Origin: Comamonas sp. lk
GTDB lineage: Bacteria; Pseudomonadota; Gammaproteobacteria; Burkholderiales; Burkholderiaceae_C
Direction of reading: 5' to 3'
DNA length: 64,000 bases
NCBI RefSeq assembly: GCF_900564145.1
Contig: NZ_UOOB01000001.1
Location: 3,474,754-3,538,753 of the forward strand
This document shows positions 52,287 to 60,289 of this stretch, piece by piece. The translations under genes were made by a program, and so were the position numbers. The notes under the pieces are model-generated. The model saw only the letters and a list, made by a program, of their open reading frames with translations. It made no database searches and was not told the DNA's origin. Every line of letters begins with the position of its first letter. Position 1 is the stretch's first letter.

Positions 52287-54209
52287 TCAGGCCGCTGTCG
52301 GTGAAGGCTCGGAGCTAGACTCCGGCGTACCACCCGACGAATTGCCACCATCCGAAGACGGAGGGTTGCGAGGCGTCCAGTCCTTGGGCGGACGCGGCGC
52401 CTTGCCAGCCATGATGTCATCCAGCTGCTCGGCGTCAATGGTTTCCCAGTCCAGCATGGCCTTGGCCATGGCGTGCATCTTGTCCGAATTGTCTTCGATC
52501 AACTTGCGTGCCAGGTGGTACTGCTCGTCAATGATGCGACGCACTTCAGCATCGACCTTTTGCATGGTCTCTTCGCTGATGTTGCTGGGCTTGCTCATGG
52601 AGCGGCCCAGGAAAGGCTCGCCTTCCTGTTCGGCATACACCATGGGGCCCAGAGCATCGGTCATGCCATAGCGCGTCACCATGTCGCGTGCGATCTGCGT
52701 GGCACGTTCAAAGTCGTTCGAGGCACCAGTCGTCATCTGGTTCATGAAAACTTCTTCGGCAATACGGCCACCAAACAGCATCGCGATCTGGTTGAGCATG
52801 AACTCCTTGTCATAGGAGTAACGGTCTTTTTCGGGCAGGCTCATTGTCACGCCCAAAGCACGGCCGCGCGGAATGATGGTGACCTTGTGCACCGGATCGC
52901 ACTTGGGCAACAACTTGCCTATCAGTGCGTGACCCGCTTCGTGGTAGGCCGTGTTGCGGCGTTCTTCTTCAGGCATGACCATGGACTTGCGCTCGGGGCC
53001 CATGATGATCTTGTCCTTGGCCTTTTCGAAGTCCTGCATCTCCACCGTGCGTGCATTGCGGCGCGCAGCCATCAGAGCGGCTTCATTGCACAGGTTGGCC
53101 AGATCGGCACCCGACATGCCGGGTGTGCCACGCGCGATGATGGCGGGGTTCACATCCTGTCCGACGGGAATCTTGCGCATGTGCACATTGAGGATCTGCT
53201 CGCGGCCACGAATGTCGGGCAAAGTCACATAGACTTGGCGGTCAAAACGTCCGGGGCGCAGCAAGGCGGCATCCAGAATGTCGGGGCGGTTGGTGGCAGC
53301 CACAACGATCACGCCGAGGTTGGTTTCAAAACCGTCCATCTCGACCAGCATCTGGTTCAGAGTCTGCTCGCGCTCGTCATTGCCTCCGCCCATGCCGGCG
53401 CCACGCTGGCGACCCACGGCATCGATTTCATCAATGAAGATGATGCAAGGAGCGTTCTTCTTGGCGTTCTCGAACATGTCGCGCACGCGGGCTGCGCCCA
53501 CACCGACGAACATTTCGACAAAGTCAGAGCCGGAGATCGAGAAAAACGGCACCTTGGCTTCGCCGGCAATCGACTTGGCCAGCAAGGTCTTGCCGGTACC
53601 GGGAGGGCCGACCAGCAGCAGACCGCGGGGAATGCGTCCACCCAGCTTCTGGAACTTGTTGGGGTCCTTCAGAAAGTCCACGACTTCCTTGACTTCTTCC
53701 TTGGCTTCGTCGCAACCGGCCACATCGGCAAAAGTGACCGTGTTGTTGTTTTCGTCGAGCATGCGCGCCTTGGACTTGCCAAAGCTGAAGGCTCCGCCCT
53801 TGCCGCCACCCTGCATCTGGCGCATGAAGTACACCCATACGCCGATCAGCAACAGCATGGGGCCCCAGCTGACCAGCAGAGTCATCAGCAAGGAGCCTTC
53901 CTCGCGGGGCTTGACATCAAACTTGACGTTGTTGTTGATCAGATCGCCCACCAAGCCGCGGTCCAGATAAGTGGCCGTGGTGCGGACCTTGCGGTCGTCG
54001 GTGGTCGTGGCAACGATCTCGGTGCCGCCAGCGCCTTCCTGGATGGTGGCGCTGCGGATGCGATTGCTGCGCACTTGATCCAGAAATTCGGAATAGCCAA
54101 CATGCGATGCACTGCCAGCGCCTCGGGTGTCAAACTGTTTGAACACCGTAAAAAGCACCATGGCAATGACGAGCCAGACGGCAACTTTTGAAAACCACTG
54201 ATTGTTCAA
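52287..54209 (-). CDS. ftsH: ATP-dependent zinc metalloprotease FtsH
   Basis: Inner-membrane AAA+ protease of about 640 residues. TM1 is at about 8-22, TM2 follows the periplasmic domain at about 105-122, Walker A is GPPGTGKT, and the zinc site HEAGH follows. The likely start is TTG at 54209 ([12 protein letters not shown]), six bases after GGAG; the alternative TTG at 54221 would include that ribosome-binding site in the coding region. A 279-bp gap separates it from rlmE. Confidence 0.95.
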   Translation of the reverse strand: MNNQWFSKVAVWLVIAMVLFTVFKQFDTRGAGSASHVGYSEFLDQVRSNRIRSATIQEGAGGTEIVATTTDDRKVRTTATYLDRGLVGDLINNNVKFDVKPREEGSLLMTLLVSWGPMLLLIGVWVYFMRQMQGGGKGGAFSFGKSKARMLDENNNTVTFADVAGCDEAKEEVKEVVDFLKDPNKFQKLGGRIPRGLLLVGPPGTGKTLLAKSIAGEAKVPFFSISGSDFVEMFVGVGAARVRDMFENAKKNAPCIIFIDEIDAVGRQRGAGMGGGNDEREQTLNQMLVEMDGFETNLGVIVVAATNRPDILDAALLRPGRFDRQVYVTLPDIRGREQILNVHMRKIPVGQDVNPAIIARGTPGMSGADLANLCNEAALMAARRNARTVEMQDFEKAKDKIIMGPERKSMVMPEEERRNTAYHEAGHALIGKLLPKCDPVHKVTIIPRGRALGVTMSLPEKDRYSYDKEFMLNQIAMLFGGRIAEEVFMNQMTTGASNDFERATQIARDMVTRYGMTDALGPMVYAEQEGEPFLGRSMSKPSNISEETMQKVDAEVRRIIDEQYHLARKLIEDNSDKMHAMAKAMLDWETIDAEQLDDIMAGKAPRPPKDWTPRNPPSSDGGNSSGGTPESSSEPSPTAA

Positions 54210-54488
54210 GCGGGGCTCCAAAGAAATACAGATGAAAGGGCCGAAAGGGCTTCCGAACCTATTTGAGGTTCATTTTAGGTGTTTCAAGCACCCGGGAGAC
54301 TTAATCCCCTCTATAGCGGCCATAGACAGAACACGGGTTTGGGCACATTACTGCGCCAAGCCCATGTCCCGATTGGTTTTCCTGCTACCGAAGGCGATGG
54401 CTTAAGCGCAGTATGCCGAAGGGTCAAAACCTTGCCCATGGGGCAAACAAGAGGCACTCGTGAGGAAACTGCCCCTCCAGCAAGGCCA

Positions 54489-55151
54489 TCAAGCTGGCGA
54501 CTTCAAGCCCATGCCGACCAGGAAAATTTCCGAGGATTTGTCTCGCGACGCTTTGGGCTTGATGGGCTTGACCACCTTGAAGGTCTGTTTGAACAGATCC
54601 ACCAGCTCGTTGTAGCCGCTGCCGTGGAACAGCTTGACCACCAAAGCCCCTTCAGCTTTCATGTTATGGATCGCAAAATCCACGGCCATTTCGATCAGCA
54701 CGGCCACGCGCGCAGCATCGGTCGACGAGTTGCCCGACAGATTCGGCGCCATATCCGAGACCACCACATCGGCCTTGCCGCCATTCATGGCCTCTTGCAG
54801 CTGGGTCAGCACGGACTCCTCGCGGAAATCGCCCTGGATGTACTGCACGCCCTCGATAGGCTCCATGGGCAGCAGGTCCAGAGAGATGATGCGGCCATTG
54901 AGCTGCCCTGCAGCCGCCCCCGTAGGCGACAGACGGCGGCGCACATACTGGCTCCAGGCACCTGGAGCACAGCCCAAATCCACCACGGTATGGCCAGGCT
55001 GAATGAGCTTCAGACCCTCATCGATCTCCTTGAGTTTGTAGGCGGCACGCGCCCGATAGCCATCTTTTTGAGCCGCTTTAACATACGGATCGTTGATGTG
55101 GTCGTAAAGCCAATTCTTATTGACCTTCTTACTTTTAGTTTTGGTTTTCAT
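54489..55151 (-). CDS. rlmE: 23S rRNA 2'-O-ribose U2552 methyltransferase
   Basis: RrmJ/FtsJ methyltransferase of 220 residues. The SAM motif is [15 protein letters not shown], with catalytic residues in [11 protein letters not shown] and [10 protein letters not shown]. The coding sequence is intact, but the prophage lies directly upstream: the start codon is part of the 8-bp att core, and no good ribosome-binding site precedes it now. The first 17 bases overlap the end of the phage repressor-like gene in another frame, so expression probably depends on that gene's transcript. Confidence 0.95.
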   Translation of the reverse strand: MKTKTKSKKVNKNWLYDHINDPYVKAAQKDGYRARAAYKLKEIDEGLKLIQPGHTVVDLGCAPGAWSQYVRRRLSPTGAAAGQLNGRIISLDLLPMEPIEGVQYIQGDFREESVLTQLQEAMNGGKADVVVSDMAPNLSGNSSTDAARVAVLIEMAVDFAIHNMKAEGALVVKLFHGSGYNELVDLFKQTFKVVKPIKPKASRDKSSEIFLVGMGLKSPA

Positions 55152-55437
55152 AACTGCTTATGGGGAAGGCTTTGAGCATGGCAAGTAGCCCTGCCTTTGC
55201 CTGAGCTTCGTGCTCGAGGTCGTCTCGCAATGAGTCGGCCATGCCTTGAATGAGGATATGGCGGGCTTCTTCTTCCATGCCCGCTGCTGCCGCGATTTCA
55301 GCATGTTTCTGATAGCTGCACGGGCGGCCCTTCTTAAAGCCGCTGATGTTCGACTCAGGAATCTGAAGAAGCTCTGCAAGTCGTCTCTGACTCCCGACGA
55401 TCTTCACTGCGGTGTCGATTGTTTGTGCGATGTCCAT
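55135..55437 (-). CDS. Phage repressor-like HTH protein with a host-encoded tail
   Basis: Protein of 100 residues with a helix-turn-helix at about 16-38 ([21 protein letters not shown]), similar in style to the DUF3693/YdaS-type regulators of filamentous phages. It is transcribed leftward, opposite to all virion genes, like RstR-type repressors. Its last codons (E97-N98 in the att core, Q99-N100 beyond it) read into rlmE. In the predicted excised circle the same frame continues 34 codons past the core instead of stopping after two. Function as repressor is inferred from position and fold. Confidence 0.8.
   Translation of the reverse strand: MDIAQTIDTAVKIVGSQRRLAELLQIPESNISGFKKGRPCSYQKHAEIAAAAGMEEEARHILIQGMADSLRDDLEHEAQAKAGLLAMLKAFPISSYENQN
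55144..55151. repeat. Left att core (attL)
   Basis: GTTTTCAT, identical to the right core at 62634. Read on the minus strand it is ATGAAAAC, containing the rlmE start codon and also codons 96-98 of the phage repressor-like gene in another frame. Confidence 0.7.
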
Positions 55438-55460
55438 AAAACATATCTTTACAAGAGTTG

Positions 55461-55521
55461 ACCACTACTGGTACATTTCGCCCTGCACTTACCACTGATG
55501 GATAACTAACCATCAAAGGTA
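55461..55521. promoter_or_regulatory. Three operator-like boxes in the divergent phage control region
   Basis: Three related 13-bp boxes lie between the HTH gene and the rightward operon: ACCACTACTGGTA (55461), ACCACTGATGGAT (55491) and ACCATCAAAGGTA (55509). Two are near palindromes of the form ACCA-N5-GGTA. Spacing is 30 and 18 bp centre to centre. They are candidate binding sites for the adjacent HTH protein. Confidence 0.55.
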
Positions 55522-55541
55522 ATTTTTACACAGGAGCGGCC

Positions 55542-55820
55542 ATGTCTCAAAACCCTTACCCGAATAACGTCCCTGACGCCACCAAAGGCGCATCCGATAG
55601 CGTGGCCGCTCCCGGCTGCGTCGGCGTCAGGGGCACCACATTCAAAGCACGTCTAAAGGAAGCCTGGGATTGGGTTCCGCCAGACGTGCGTTACGCCCTT
55701 TGGCAGCTACTGGGGCTTCTTGTCTATTCAGTGGTTGTGTCTGTATCGGTTGCGTTTTGCGTCTGTGCCACGTTGGCGATCATTTTTCAGGCTGCAAAAA
55801 TTTTCACGGGTGCGTTATGA
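55542..55820 (+). CDS. Phage small membrane protein, unknown
   Basis: Protein of 92 residues with a polar N-terminal half and one long hydrophobic stretch (about 55-85). Preceded by CAGGAG. First gene of the rightward phage operon; its stop overlaps the next start (ATGA). No family is recognised. Confidence 0.7.
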   Translation: MSQNPYPNNVPDATKGASDSVAAPGCVGVRGTTFKARLKEAWDWVPPDVRYALWQLLGLLVYSVVVSVSVAFCVCATLAIIFQAAKIFTGAL

Positions 55821-56029
55821 GCAAGAACTGCGCCCAATGGATGTCTATCGCTGACTTCCTCACTCATGAAAACCTTCGAATCGTGCTGCGAGCGAGAGCG
55901 CGTAGCAGTGAAGCGGCTGGCGCGGTGGGTGCGCCGCGAGGCGCAAGCGCCGCGCAGGCCGCCCAGGCCTTAACCCTCCCCGTTGGTAATCACGGGGAGA
56001 TCGTTCTACAGGGCGCACGTCATGACTAA
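55817..56029 (+). CDS. Phage small protein, unknown
   Basis: Protein of 70 residues, basic and alanine-rich in the middle (RARARSSEAAG). The start overlaps the previous gene (ATGA) and the stop lies inside the start of rep (ATGACTAA), suggesting a tightly coupled gene. No family is recognised. Confidence 0.6.
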   Translation: MSKNCAQWMSIADFLTHENLRIVLRARARSSEAAGAVGAPRGASAAQAAQALTLPVGNHGEIVLQGARHD

Positions 56030-57242
56030 ACCCGTACTTGTCATGGACGGAAACGAGGTCAAGCTGCGTTTGCAGGCTGATCGCACAAAGAATTCTGGTG
56101 CCATCCATATCGATTGGCTGCGCTTCACCTGTGAACTGCGCCATGCACCTGTCCCGGTGATGGAAGTCCTGTTCCCGACTCCGGTGCAAGAGACGTTGGA
56201 ACGCCCGCGCAGCATTGCTGAATTGGATTTGGAGTCATACCGCCGCGCCAAGATGTTGCGCATCCTGCGCGATATGCCCGACGCTGAATTTGCCGCCAGT
56301 GCCCAGGCCCACGCCCTGGCACAAAAGGTCTGCAAAGCCCTGGGCCCGGATTTCCGCATTGAGCCCGAAGTCAAAAAAGGCCATGACTTCTACCGCTTCC
56401 GTTGGTCCATCGTGCGCAACGACGTGGAGTGCGCTTGGGTGGGCTTCCTGGCATCGGGCGAAAGCCCGAGACAGCAAGCACAGGCCAAAACCATCCACGC
56501 CAATGTGTACGGCTCAGCCTGCACCTTCGCTCGGGGTGACTGGCGCCATCGCATGGCAAACCTGATTGAACAGGTTGAAGGAAAAATCACCCGTATCGAC
56601 TACGCCCTGGACTTCTTCGACGGCATCCGCGGCGGTGTGGAGCGCATCCGTGACGAATGGCACGCCGGCCTGATGGACGTGAACGGACGCAGGCCCAAAC
56701 CCAACACCGTTGGCCCCTGGGTAGAGGGTGGCCGGGGTCGCTCCTTCTACTTCGGTAGCAAGGAAGCGGGCAAGCAAACCAACGTCTATGAAAAGGGTGT
56801 CCAGCTGTTTGGCGAACTGGATGCAACCTGCTGGGAGCGTGTAGAGCTGCGCTACGGCAACAAGCTGCGCGATTTGCCGGTGGACATGCTGCGCCGCGCT
56901 GATGACTTCTTTGCTGGTGCCTCTGACTGGCATCAGCAGATGCTGGCCGAGCACGGCAAATGCGCAGAAGCCCAAGGCATCAAGGTGCGCTCTAAACAAG
57001 CCATTGAAAGCGTCAAGGCCGAGGTCACTCGCGCCATCCGCTGGCTCACCAATACAGCCGGTGCATCCGTTGCTCTGGCCTTTGAACACCTGGGCCAAGA
57101 CGCCTTTCTGGAAATCCTGACCGGTAGAAAGCTGCCCGGTCGTCTTGCCAAGTTCTCCCCCCAAGAAATCAGCGCGGCCTGTGCCTCGCTGGATACCCAA
57201 GTTTTTCAACCCAAAGTCCGGTCCGTAGGACTGGCAATTTAA
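56022..57242 (+). CDS. Phage replication initiation protein (Rep_trans type)
   Basis: Protein of 406 residues resembling the rolling-circle replication initiation factors (PF02486-type) of filamentous phages. Recognisable parts are IHIDWLRFTCEL near 28-39, YGSACTF and the IDYALDFFDG segment around 190-203. It should nick the replicative form and start rolling-circle synthesis. The ATG at 56022 is used (MTKPVLVMDGNEV); the longer frame from 55983 overlaps the upstream gene. Confidence 0.88.
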   Translation: MTKPVLVMDGNEVKLRLQADRTKNSGAIHIDWLRFTCELRHAPVPVMEVLFPTPVQETLERPRSIAELDLESYRRAKMLRILRDMPDAEFAASAQAHALAQKVCKALGPDFRIEPEVKKGHDFYRFRWSIVRNDVECAWVGFLASGESPRQQAQAKTIHANVYGSACTFARGDWRHRMANLIEQVEGKITRIDYALDFFDGIRGGVERIRDEWHAGLMDVNGRRPKPNTVGPWVEGGRGRSFYFGSKEAGKQTNVYEKGVQLFGELDATCWERVELRYGNKLRDLPVDMLRRADDFFAGASDWHQQMLAEHGKCAEAQGIKVRSKQAIESVKAEVTRAIRWLTNTAGASVALAFEHLGQDAFLEILTGRKLPGRLAKFSPQEISAACASLDTQVFQPKVRSVGLAI

Positions 57243-57255
57243 AGGAGCGGCTCCC

Positions 57256-57588
57256 ATGAAGATGCAATCCCAAGTCCTGCTGTTTGGCATCGAATCCAGC
57301 AAAGGCGATTTCGAAGGCACGGCCTACGACTCCACCAAGTTCCACCTGTCCGTGGATCTGGGAAAAAAAGGCAATGGCAAGACCATCGGTCTGGTGACTC
57401 GCCCTTTCAAGTTCGGTGACTCCACCGAAATTGATAAGTGGATGCACCTGTCGGCCCACTTTGCCGCTGGTAAGCCCGTGCTCTGCAACTGCGAATTCGA
57501 CGTGGTTGCCGGTTCAGGCAATGACAGCAAGCTCGCGCTGCTGTCCATCCAGCCCGTTCCTACAGCCAAAGCCGCAGCGGCCTCCTGA
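57256..57588 (+). CDS. Putative phage single-stranded DNA-binding protein
   Basis: Protein of 110 residues immediately after rep, the position of the pV-type ssDNA-binding protein in filamentous phages. It begins KMQSQVLLFGIESSKGDFEG and has the beta-rich, glycine-spaced composition expected of an OB-like fold, with a short alanine-rich tail. AAAGGAG precedes the start. The assignment is by position and general resemblance. Confidence 0.65.
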   Translation: MKMQSQVLLFGIESSKGDFEGTAYDSTKFHLSVDLGKKGNGKTIGLVTRPFKFGDSTEIDKWMHLSAHFAAGKPVLCNCEFDVVAGSGNDSKLALLSIQPVPTAKAAAAS

Positions 57589-57590
57589 CC

Positions 57591-57809
57591 ATGGCGCGCT
57601 ACGTCATCCAGTCCGGCGCTACCGGTCGTTTCTTGACAGCTGACCCCCAGGGAGGGGAGCCCATGTGGGTTTCCCTGCTGAAGCAAGCGGGCGGCGGTGT
57701 CACGGATGACATGGAGCGCATCACCCAGCTCGTAGCTGACTGCTGCGAGCTTGAAGACTTCCCCCAGGTGATCGACCTAGACCGCCTGGGCACCGCAAAC
57801 GACTACTAG
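57591..57809 (+). CDS. Phage hypothetical protein
   Basis: Acidic 72-residue protein with a DDMERITQLVADCCELEDF segment and no membrane segment. It follows the putative ssDNA-binding gene after two bases. Function unknown. Confidence 0.6.
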   Translation: MARYVIQSGATGRFLTADPQGGEPMWVSLLKQAGGGVTDDMERITQLVADCCELEDFPQVIDLDRLGTANDY

Positions 57810-57817
57810 GAGGCGTG

Positions 57818-58000
57818 ATGACTGTTTCTAAAGAGCGCATCGCTGAAATTCGCGCTGCGTGGGCTGCTGACAGGCAGACAGCGAGGCAGGAATTCAAGCG
57901 TGATTGGCTTATGCACCTAGTGCAGATTTCTGCGCAGGTAGGGCTCGGTGTGATCTTGGGTCTATCCGCTGTTCTCTACATCGTCCAGCGCTATTCCTGA
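57818..58000 (+). CDS. Phage small single-pass membrane protein
   Basis: Protein of 60 residues with a charged N-terminal helix (ERIAEIRAAWAADRQTARQEFKRD) and a C-terminal membrane segment (about 35-56). AGGAGG lies four bases before the ATG; a GTG at 57815 is too close to it. Its place just before the coat gene suggests a minor structural or assembly role. Confidence 0.65.
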   Translation: MTVSKERIAEIRAAWAADRQTARQEFKRDWLMHLVQISAQVGLGVILGLSAVLYIVQRYS

Positions 58001-58077
58001 GACTCGTCCTTGAGCATCGCGTGCGGTGTTCAAGGGCTCCGGTTTTGGGGTCGTTTCATCAATCAACAGGAGAATTT

Positions 58078-58305
58078 ATGTTCCAGAAAACTCGCTCTGT
58101 CGCCGTCAAGTACGGCGCCCGTATTGCAGCCGTGCCGGTGGTATTTCTGGCATCTGCTGCTGCCCATGCTGCTGATGAAGGTACTGGTGCCAGCGTCGTG
58201 CAGAAAGTCACCGAAGGCATGACACAAGGTGAATTGATCACCACAACAGTCGTGCTCGGCATTTTTGCCATGTGGTGCATCAAGCTGCTGCTGAAGGCCA
58301 AGTAA
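58078..58305 (+). CDS. Major coat protein (pVIII-like)
   Basis: Precoat of 75 residues. The signal peptide ends SAAAHA (residue 31) and the mature chain of 44 residues starts ADEGTGASVVQKV. The mature form has an acidic N-terminus, a central hydrophobic helix (ITTTVVLGIFAMWCIKLLL) and a basic C-terminus (KAK) to contact DNA, the layout of filamentous phage major coat. CAGGAG precedes the ATG. Confidence 0.88.
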   Translation: MFQKTRSVAVKYGARIAAVPVVFLASAAAHAADEGTGASVVQKVTEGMTQGELITTTVVLGIFAMWCIKLLLKAK

Positions 58306-58314
58306 AGGTTGGCC

Positions 58315-58635
58315 ATGTGGCAAGTAGGCGGCACGTGTTACGACACGAAAACCCAGGCACTGCAGGCGAAAGCCTCTGAACAATCGGGGAGCGTTGTTCA
58401 GCAGAGTGGTGCCGCCTACGTTGTCACTGTCACGGCGGTTGCTGAAGATGGTGTGCAGTACTCGCTACATCCCTTGGCAGGCGGTGTTGCCACGGTTGTG
58501 CAGGTTCAGCAAGAACCCATGCCCTGCAATTTACTCACGATGCAAGACGGGCAAGCTATTGCTTGGGCGATCGCTACAGGATGGATTTCTATGTATCTGA
58601 TTAAGTCTCTCCTTTACGCGAGGCCAGACGAATGA
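58315..58635 (+). CDS. Phage minor virion-type membrane protein
   Basis: Protein of 106 residues between the major coat and adsorption genes. It has a polar beta-rich N-terminal part and one C-terminal hydrophobic segment (AIAWAIATGWISMYLIKSLL) ending in a short charged tail. AAAGG lies six bases before the ATG at 58315; a TTG two codons earlier is less likely. Exact virion role unknown. Confidence 0.65.
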   Translation: MWQVGGTCYDTKTQALQAKASEQSGSVVQQSGAAYVVTVTAVAEDGVQYSLHPLAGGVATVVQVQQEPMPCNLLTMQDGQAIAWAIATGWISMYLIKSLLYARPDE

Positions 58636-58700
58636 CGCCCGGATTTTGGATATCAATCATTGCAATATTGGGGGCCGCGTGGATTATCGTGCAGCGCTAA
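58632..58700 (+). CDS. Tiny hydrophobic peptide, pVII/pIX-like candidate
   Basis: A 22-codon frame starting with ATG inside the previous stop (ATGA) and reading MTPGFWISIIAILGAAW then IIVQR. It is almost entirely a membrane helix with a basic end, like the small end-cap proteins pVII and pIX. It overlaps the beginning of the adsorption gene in another frame. Expression is inferred from coupling and composition. Confidence 0.55.
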   Translation: MTPGFWISIIAILGAAWIIVQR

Positions 58701-60022
58701 TTCTTGCGGCCTCTGCTCTTTGTGGGGCTGCTCATGCAGGCTATGCCCAGTTAGCGCCTCCTGCTGGTTATAGCCCTGGCGGTGGCCCTGGTGGCTCTAT
58801 GAATGTGCCCACGGCTGTTGCTGCAAATGGCTCAAGCTATTTGAATGGGACTGTCCGCACAAACGCTGCGCTGAATGTGGGTGGCCGTGCGGTCGCCGTT
58901 CCGGCTGCTGCTCGTATGGCGTCGAATGCCGGTCGTGTGGCAGCGGCTGCGGTGATGCTGCATCCGGCGTTGCGTACTGCTGCTTCGGTTGCGGCTTGGC
59001 TTGGTGCTGGCGCGTTTCTTTATGACGCTGCATCTGGTCTTTGGAAATCGCCTGACCCTAATGCTCAGCCATCAGACGGCTATATTTATTCTTATTCCGC
59101 TGCATTTTCTCCAGTGGCTTATTCTTATTCCGAGGCATGCCGGAAATTTCAGGACTATCAAAATTCTGCTTCTTCGGGTCTTTTTATAGGTAGTAGCGTC
59201 TCGGGTACGAACTGTGTTTTAACTGGCAATCCCGAGAAAAATAACAACCAGCCTTGGACGTATTCCGCGCCTTTGTACAAGAGGGCTGATGGTTCTTGCC
59301 CTACTGGTTGGTATGTGACCCCAGCTGGCTGTGTACAGACCCCTCCAATGAAGTCGGTGACGGAGCAGGAATTTGTGGATGGCGTTTCGGCCAATCCCAT
59401 GCCCGCGAATGTCCCTTTGGAGATCCCTCATCCGCTACCGATAGAGATTCCGGAAATCGTGCCGCTGTTCATTCCTACCGGTGATCCGGTGCCGAATCCG
59501 AACTACAACCCCAGTGCACCGCCTTCGCCAGAAAATCAGCCTTTTGTGCAGCCTGGGATCAACGTCCAGCCCGCCCCGTCTCCATCTTCCCCGTGGCAGG
59601 TAGATCTTCAGCCTGTCAATCGTCCTGTTGCGAATCCGAAACCTGGCTCCGATCCTGTACCGAATACGAATCCAGACGGTACGCCCAAGCCAAATCCCGG
59701 CGATAAACCGCGTGAAGAGCAGGAGCAAGATAAGCAGGACTTTTGCGACAAACACCCCGACGTGATCGCATGTCAGAAGCTGGATGCACCCGAGGATCCC
59801 GGCAAGTTACCGACTAAGGCTGTGGAGCTCGATTTTCAGGTGGAAAGTGGCTATGGCGGCGCAGCTGCATGCCCGCCTCCGATGGTTGCCGTGATTGGTG
59901 GTCGCACCCTATCGATTAGCTGGCAACCATTCTGCAATTCATTGGAAATGGCAAAGAATTTGTTGCTTGCCTTCGCGTGGCTTTCAGCTGCCTTCATTCT
60001 CTTGGGAGCCAAAAAAGAATGA
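58679..60022 (+). CDS. TspB/pIII-like phage adsorption protein
   Basis: Protein of about 447 residues. The likely start is GTG at 58679, four bases after GGGGG. It gives a signal peptide ending CGAAHA (residue 20); a TTG at 58646 is possible but poor. An alanine- and glycine-rich N-terminal region, a cysteine-containing domain, a long proline/asparagine-rich linker (about 260-360), a C-terminal domain with CPPPMVAVIGG and a terminal membrane anchor follow. This is the layout of pIII-type receptor-binding proteins; the C-terminal part resembles TspB. Confidence 0.8.
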   Translation: MDYRAALILAASALCGAAHAGYAQLAPPAGYSPGGGPGGSMNVPTAVAANGSSYLNGTVRTNAALNVGGRAVAVPAAARMASNAGRVAAAAVMLHPALRTAASVAAWLGAGAFLYDAASGLWKSPDPNAQPSDGYIYSYSAAFSPVAYSYSEACRKFQDYQNSASSGLFIGSSVSGTNCVLTGNPEKNNNQPWTYSAPLYKRADGSCPTGWYVTPAGCVQTPPMKSVTEQEFVDGVSANPMPANVPLEIPHPLPIEIPEIVPLFIPTGDPVPNPNYNPSAPPSPENQPFVQPGINVQPAPSPSSPWQVDLQPVNRPVANPKPGSDPVPNTNPDGTPKPNPGDKPREEQEQDKQDFCDKHPDVIACQKLDAPEDPGKLPTKAVELDFQVESGYGGAAACPPPMVAVIGGRTLSISWQPFCNSLEMAKNLLLAFAWLSAAFILLGAKKE

Positions 60023-60288
60023 GCCAAATCATCTCCTTGATCATCAAGTTTGCGCTGATCCGCTTCTTGATCAGCATCGGCGTTGGTGTTGTCACGTATA
60101 CCGCCGTGATCGTGGCTATCAATAACTTTTTGAGTTATGCCAAGGCTGCCTACAACTCCATGCCAGTGCAGGTATTGAACTTCCTTGCAATTGCGGGCGT
60201 TCCTGAGGTTCTGGGCATTCTCACAGGTGCGGTGATCGCTCGCGTGTCACTGCAGTTCGTCAAGAGACTGGCTTTCATCGGGGGCTGA
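60019..60288 (+). CDS. pVI-like minor coat protein (DUF2523 type)
   Basis: Hydrophobic 89-residue protein with two or three membrane segments and the conserved GVPEVLGILTGAVIARVSLQFVKR C-terminal region (here cited in part). It overlaps the adsorption gene (ATGA) and precedes zot by one base, the usual order. Confidence 0.82.
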   Translation: MSQIISLIIKFALIRFLISIGVGVVTYTAVIVAINNFLSYAKAAYNSMPVQVLNFLAIAGVPEVLGILTGAVIARVSLQFVKRLAFIGG

Positions 60289-60289
60289 C

